The notes beneath the pieces were generated by a model. The model was given only the letters and a program-made list of their open reading frames with translations, did no database searches and was not told the origin of the DNA. A stretch of 64,000 nucleotides of DNA from Paenibacillus sp. SYP-B3998 (lineage in GTDB: Bacteria; Bacillota; Bacilli; Paenibacillales; NBRC-103111). Position 1 is the stretch's first letter. Each line of letters begins with the position of its first letter. The position numbers and the translations under genes were made by a program. Below are positions 63,748 through 64,000 of this stretch, piece after piece. The DNA is taken from assembly GCF_010820665.1 (NCBI RefSeq), contig NZ_JAAIKC010000007.1, positions 209,363 through 273,362 of the forward strand, written 5' to 3'.

Positions 63748-63777
63748 TTGCAATCGAATAGGCAAATGTGGTACATT
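63748..63777 (+). promoter_or_regulatory. rRNA operon promoter P2
   Basis: TTGCAA (63748-63753), 18 bases, extended -10 TGG-TACATT (63772-63777). Tandem promoters are usual for rRNA operons. Confidence 0.65.
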
Positions 63778-63821
63778 AATCAGGTCGCCTTTGAGGGGCG
63801 AAGGATTAAAACGAAAGAAAT

Positions 63822-63836
63822 TGATCTTTGAAAACT
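63822..63836 (+). promoter_or_regulatory. boxA antitermination site of the rRNA leader
   Basis: TGATCTTTGAAAACT is the Bacillota boxA form bound by NusB-NusE. Leader hairpins follow (GGTCGA/TCGACC at 63859-63874; GAGAT/ATCTC), probable rRNA-processing stems. Confidence 0.8.
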
Positions 63837-63938
63837 GAACAACGAGTGAAAGAAGCACGGTCGAGCAATCGACCAAAAAAGAGATGCAAATCTCGCTAGC
63901 AACGCAAATGAGCAATTAAGCTTTCAAATAGGTTTAAC

Positions 63939-64000
63939 TATTATGGAGAGTTTGATCCTGGCTCAGGACGAACGCTGGCGGCGTGCCTAATACATGCAAG
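63939..64000 (+). rRNA. rrs: 16S rRNA, 5' end only
   Basis: GGAGAGTTTGATCCTGGCTC and the following GGACGAACGCTGGCGGCGTG are the universal start of bacterial 16S rRNA. The gene runs off the right edge; the mature 5' end is placed by comparison with Bacillus and may be a few bases off. Confidence 0.97.

Noticed and set aside
63700..63940. Search for a tRNA gene between the permease pseudogene and 16S rRNA
   Set aside because: Only promoters, boxA and leader hairpins are seen; no cloverleaf or TTCRA motif.

Overview
The window reads as a chromosome segment of a spore-forming, low-to-mid-GC Bacillota, most likely Paenibacillaceae (Paenibacillus-like). This rests on gene content (SleB-type cortex hydrolase, bacilliredoxin, LCP protein, MoxR/DUF58/transglutaminase set, UPF0154 protein, Bacillus-type boxA before 16S rRNA), strong AGGAGG-type ribosome sites and sigma-A promoters. 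It is mostly housekeeping sequence with few mobile parts, and it ends 62 bases into a 16S rRNA gene.

Layout. 1-5.3 kb: stress/envelope genes (PspC-PspA, a polysaccharide deacetylase lipoprotein, a degenerate Lgt-like membrane protein, bacilliredoxin) and nadE. 5.4-9.3 kb: aldo/keto reductase, acpS, a cytochrome c lipoprotein with a membrane protein, mutY. 9.3-12.4 kb: Crp/Fnr regulator, small unknowns, sodA, a GNAT enzyme behind CcpA-like sites. 12.5-19.7 kb: a long + strand run (DUF402 phosphatase, signal peptidase I, queG, ogt, HD-GYP, UPF0154, TetR, folE, dNTPase). 19.8-26.5 kb: alpha/beta hydrolase, IclR, cation efflux, SleB-like hydrolase, aconitase. 27-33 kb: amidase, ddl, uvsE, fabI, inositol monophosphatase. 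33-38.7 kb: catabolism (glpF-glpK behind an attenuator-like leader and a cre-like site; kdgK-eda) and an unusual VOC-DinB fusion carrying a 9-bp tandem repeat. 38.8-39.7 kb: an ORF-less group II intron remnant, odd repeats and a 42-residue gene. 39.8-50.5 kb: gltB with a long structured leader, hemL, an LCP protein, a three-gene ABC-2 exporter. 50.6-60.2 kb: a chemoreceptor with a sigma-D-like promoter, bcp, an MFS pseudogene, a second deacetylase, and the MoxR-DUF58-transglutaminase operon. 60.2-64 kb: guaA, a purine-riboswitch-like element in front of a broken purine permease gene, then rrn promoters, leader and the 16S start.

Most notable: (i) the gltB start, where a perfect 6-bp GAAA hairpin separates a strong Shine-Dalgarno from the ATG and would cut the effective spacing from 23 to 7 nt; (ii) a purine aptamer with changes at conserved core positions, two tandem terminators and a permease gene with three lesions; (iii) the group II intron remnant just past a terminator; (iv) the VOC-DinB fusion; (v) a leader repeat (TGCTTACGAAG + short hairpin + AGGAGG) before several genes. 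I found no CRISPR array, tRNA gene, prophage or insertion sequence. All family calls come from reading the sequence; no database search was run.
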